A DNA stretch of 6,081 nt from an uncultured Nannocystaceae bacterium. Its GTDB lineage: Bacteria > Myxococcota_A > Polyangia > Nannocystales > Nannocystaceae. The notes under the pieces are model-generated. The model was not told the DNA's origin and did not search any database. It was given only the letters and a program-made list of their open reading frames with translations. The translations under genes and the position numbers were made by a program. How positions within the stretch are numbered: the stretch's first letter is position 1; each line of letters starts with the position of its first letter. Below, piece by piece: positions 5,517-6,081 of this stretch. The DNA lies in assembly GCA_938084085.1 (NCBI GenBank), contig CALKDV010000388.1, forward strand, positions 1 to 6,081, given 5' to 3'.

Positions 5517-6081
5517 GTGAAACAACAGACAAAATCCGTTCTCGTTTGGGCCTCCATCGCGCTGGCGCTCTTGTTCGTCGCGAGCCTCATCAATGAAACC
5601 AAGCGCGACGAGCCGCGAACCTACGCGGAGTTTGTCCGCGAAGTTCGGGATACGCCGAAGACATTCGAAGAGACCGTGCTCGAGGTGCAGATGAAAGCAA
5701 ACTCGGTCGCCGTTCACTACGAACGCGACGGCCGCAGTTTCTCCGTTCAAGGTCCCGCCACCGATGACCTCTTCGCGCTGCTCAACGAGAAGAACATCGA
5801 CTACAAAGTGGAGCCCGAAGAGGAGAACCACCTCCTCACCATCGCGATCGTGTTGATCCCCTGCGGGCTCCTCTTGGTGATCATGGTGATGTTCATGCGG
5901 CAGATGCAGGCGGGTGGCGGCAAGGCCATGAGCTTTGGCAAAAGCAAGGCCCGGCTCCTCAACGAGCACACGCAAAAAGTGACATTTAGCGACGTCGCGG
6001 GGATCGAAGAGGCGCGCGATGAGGTGGAAGAGATCATCGACTTCCTCCGCAACGCGAGGAAATACACGCGGGTCGGTGGAC
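5517..6081 (+). CDS. ftsH: ATP-dependent zinc metalloprotease FtsH, N-terminal part
   Basis: FtsH is an inner-membrane AAA+ zinc protease hexamer that degrades misassembled membrane proteins and selected cytoplasmic regulators. The window holds 188 codons of a protein usually over 600 residues, and the frame is open to the end. Residues 8-25 form the first membrane segment, about 26-104 the periplasmic domain, and about 106-127 the second membrane segment. The cytoplasmic linker follows: AGGGKAMSFGKSKARLL (132-148), then VTFSDVAGIEEARDEVEEI (155-173) and DFLRNARKYTRVGG (175-188), which lead into the AAA+ domain and are diagnostic of FtsH. The Walker A motif, the second region of homology and the HExxH zinc site lie beyond the window. 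The start is GTG 5517; I found no in-frame ATG close upstream and no clear ribosome binding site. The gene follows tilS by 133 bases, so it may have its own promoter. Its AT content is visibly higher than that of tilS. Confidence 0.95.
   Translation, partial: MKQQTKSVLVWASIALALLFVASLINETKRDEPRTYAEFVREVRDTPKTFEETVLEVQMKANSVAVHYERDGRSFSVQGPATDDLFALLNEKNIDYKVEPEEENHLLTIAIVLIPCGLLLVIMVMFMRQMQAGGGKAMSFGKSKARLLNEHTQKVTFSDVAGIEEARDEVEEIIDFLRNARKYTRVGG

Noticed and set aside
5517..6081. Lower GC content in ftsH as a sign of gene transfer
   Set aside because: FtsH is a universal, highly expressed gene, its start is Lys/Glu/Asn-rich, and tilS-ftsH adjacency is common, so codon bias and composition of the protein explain the shift better.

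Overview
The window is about 6 kb of GC-rich bacterial chromosome, densely coded, carrying mostly conserved housekeeping genes. Nothing in it looks mobile: I see no transposase, phage gene, tRNA, rRNA or CRISPR array. The strong GC preference at third codon positions, and an uncharacterised protein that resembles the DUF6178 family, suggest a deltaproteobacterial-type lineage (Myxococcota, Bradymonadales or Desulfobacterota in the broad sense). That placement is inference and low confidence.

Layout from left to right: (1) the C-terminal half of a class V cysteine desulfurase (1-537, +), overlapping by four bases with (2) mnmA (534-1610, +), the tRNA U34 2-thiouridylase that uses the desulfurase's sulfur; (3) rnc, ribonuclease III (1662-2453, +); (4) on the minus strand, a roughly 595-residue DUF6178-like protein of unknown function (4259-2472), convergent with rnc and divergent from the next gene; (5) tilS, tRNA(Ile)-lysidine synthetase (4292-5383, +); (6) a 133-bp gap with a possible promoter and a small hairpin; (7) the first 188 codons of ftsH (5517 to the window end, +), the membrane AAA+ protease.

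Functionally, the window is about RNA maturation and decoding. The desulfurase and MnmA together thiolate wobble U34 of the Lys, Glu and Gln tRNAs. TilS changes wobble C34 of tRNA-Ile(CAU) to lysidine. RNase III processes rRNA and other structured RNAs. FtsH beside tilS is a common bacterial arrangement. The unexplained gene is the minus-strand one, which interrupts this series.

I did not find a convincing new multi-gene system. The points most worth a second look are a replaced conserved acidic residue in the RNase III signature, the tightly coupled desulfurase-mnmA pair, the uncharacterised minus-strand protein with its 32-bp divergent gap, and small structures in the ftsH leader.
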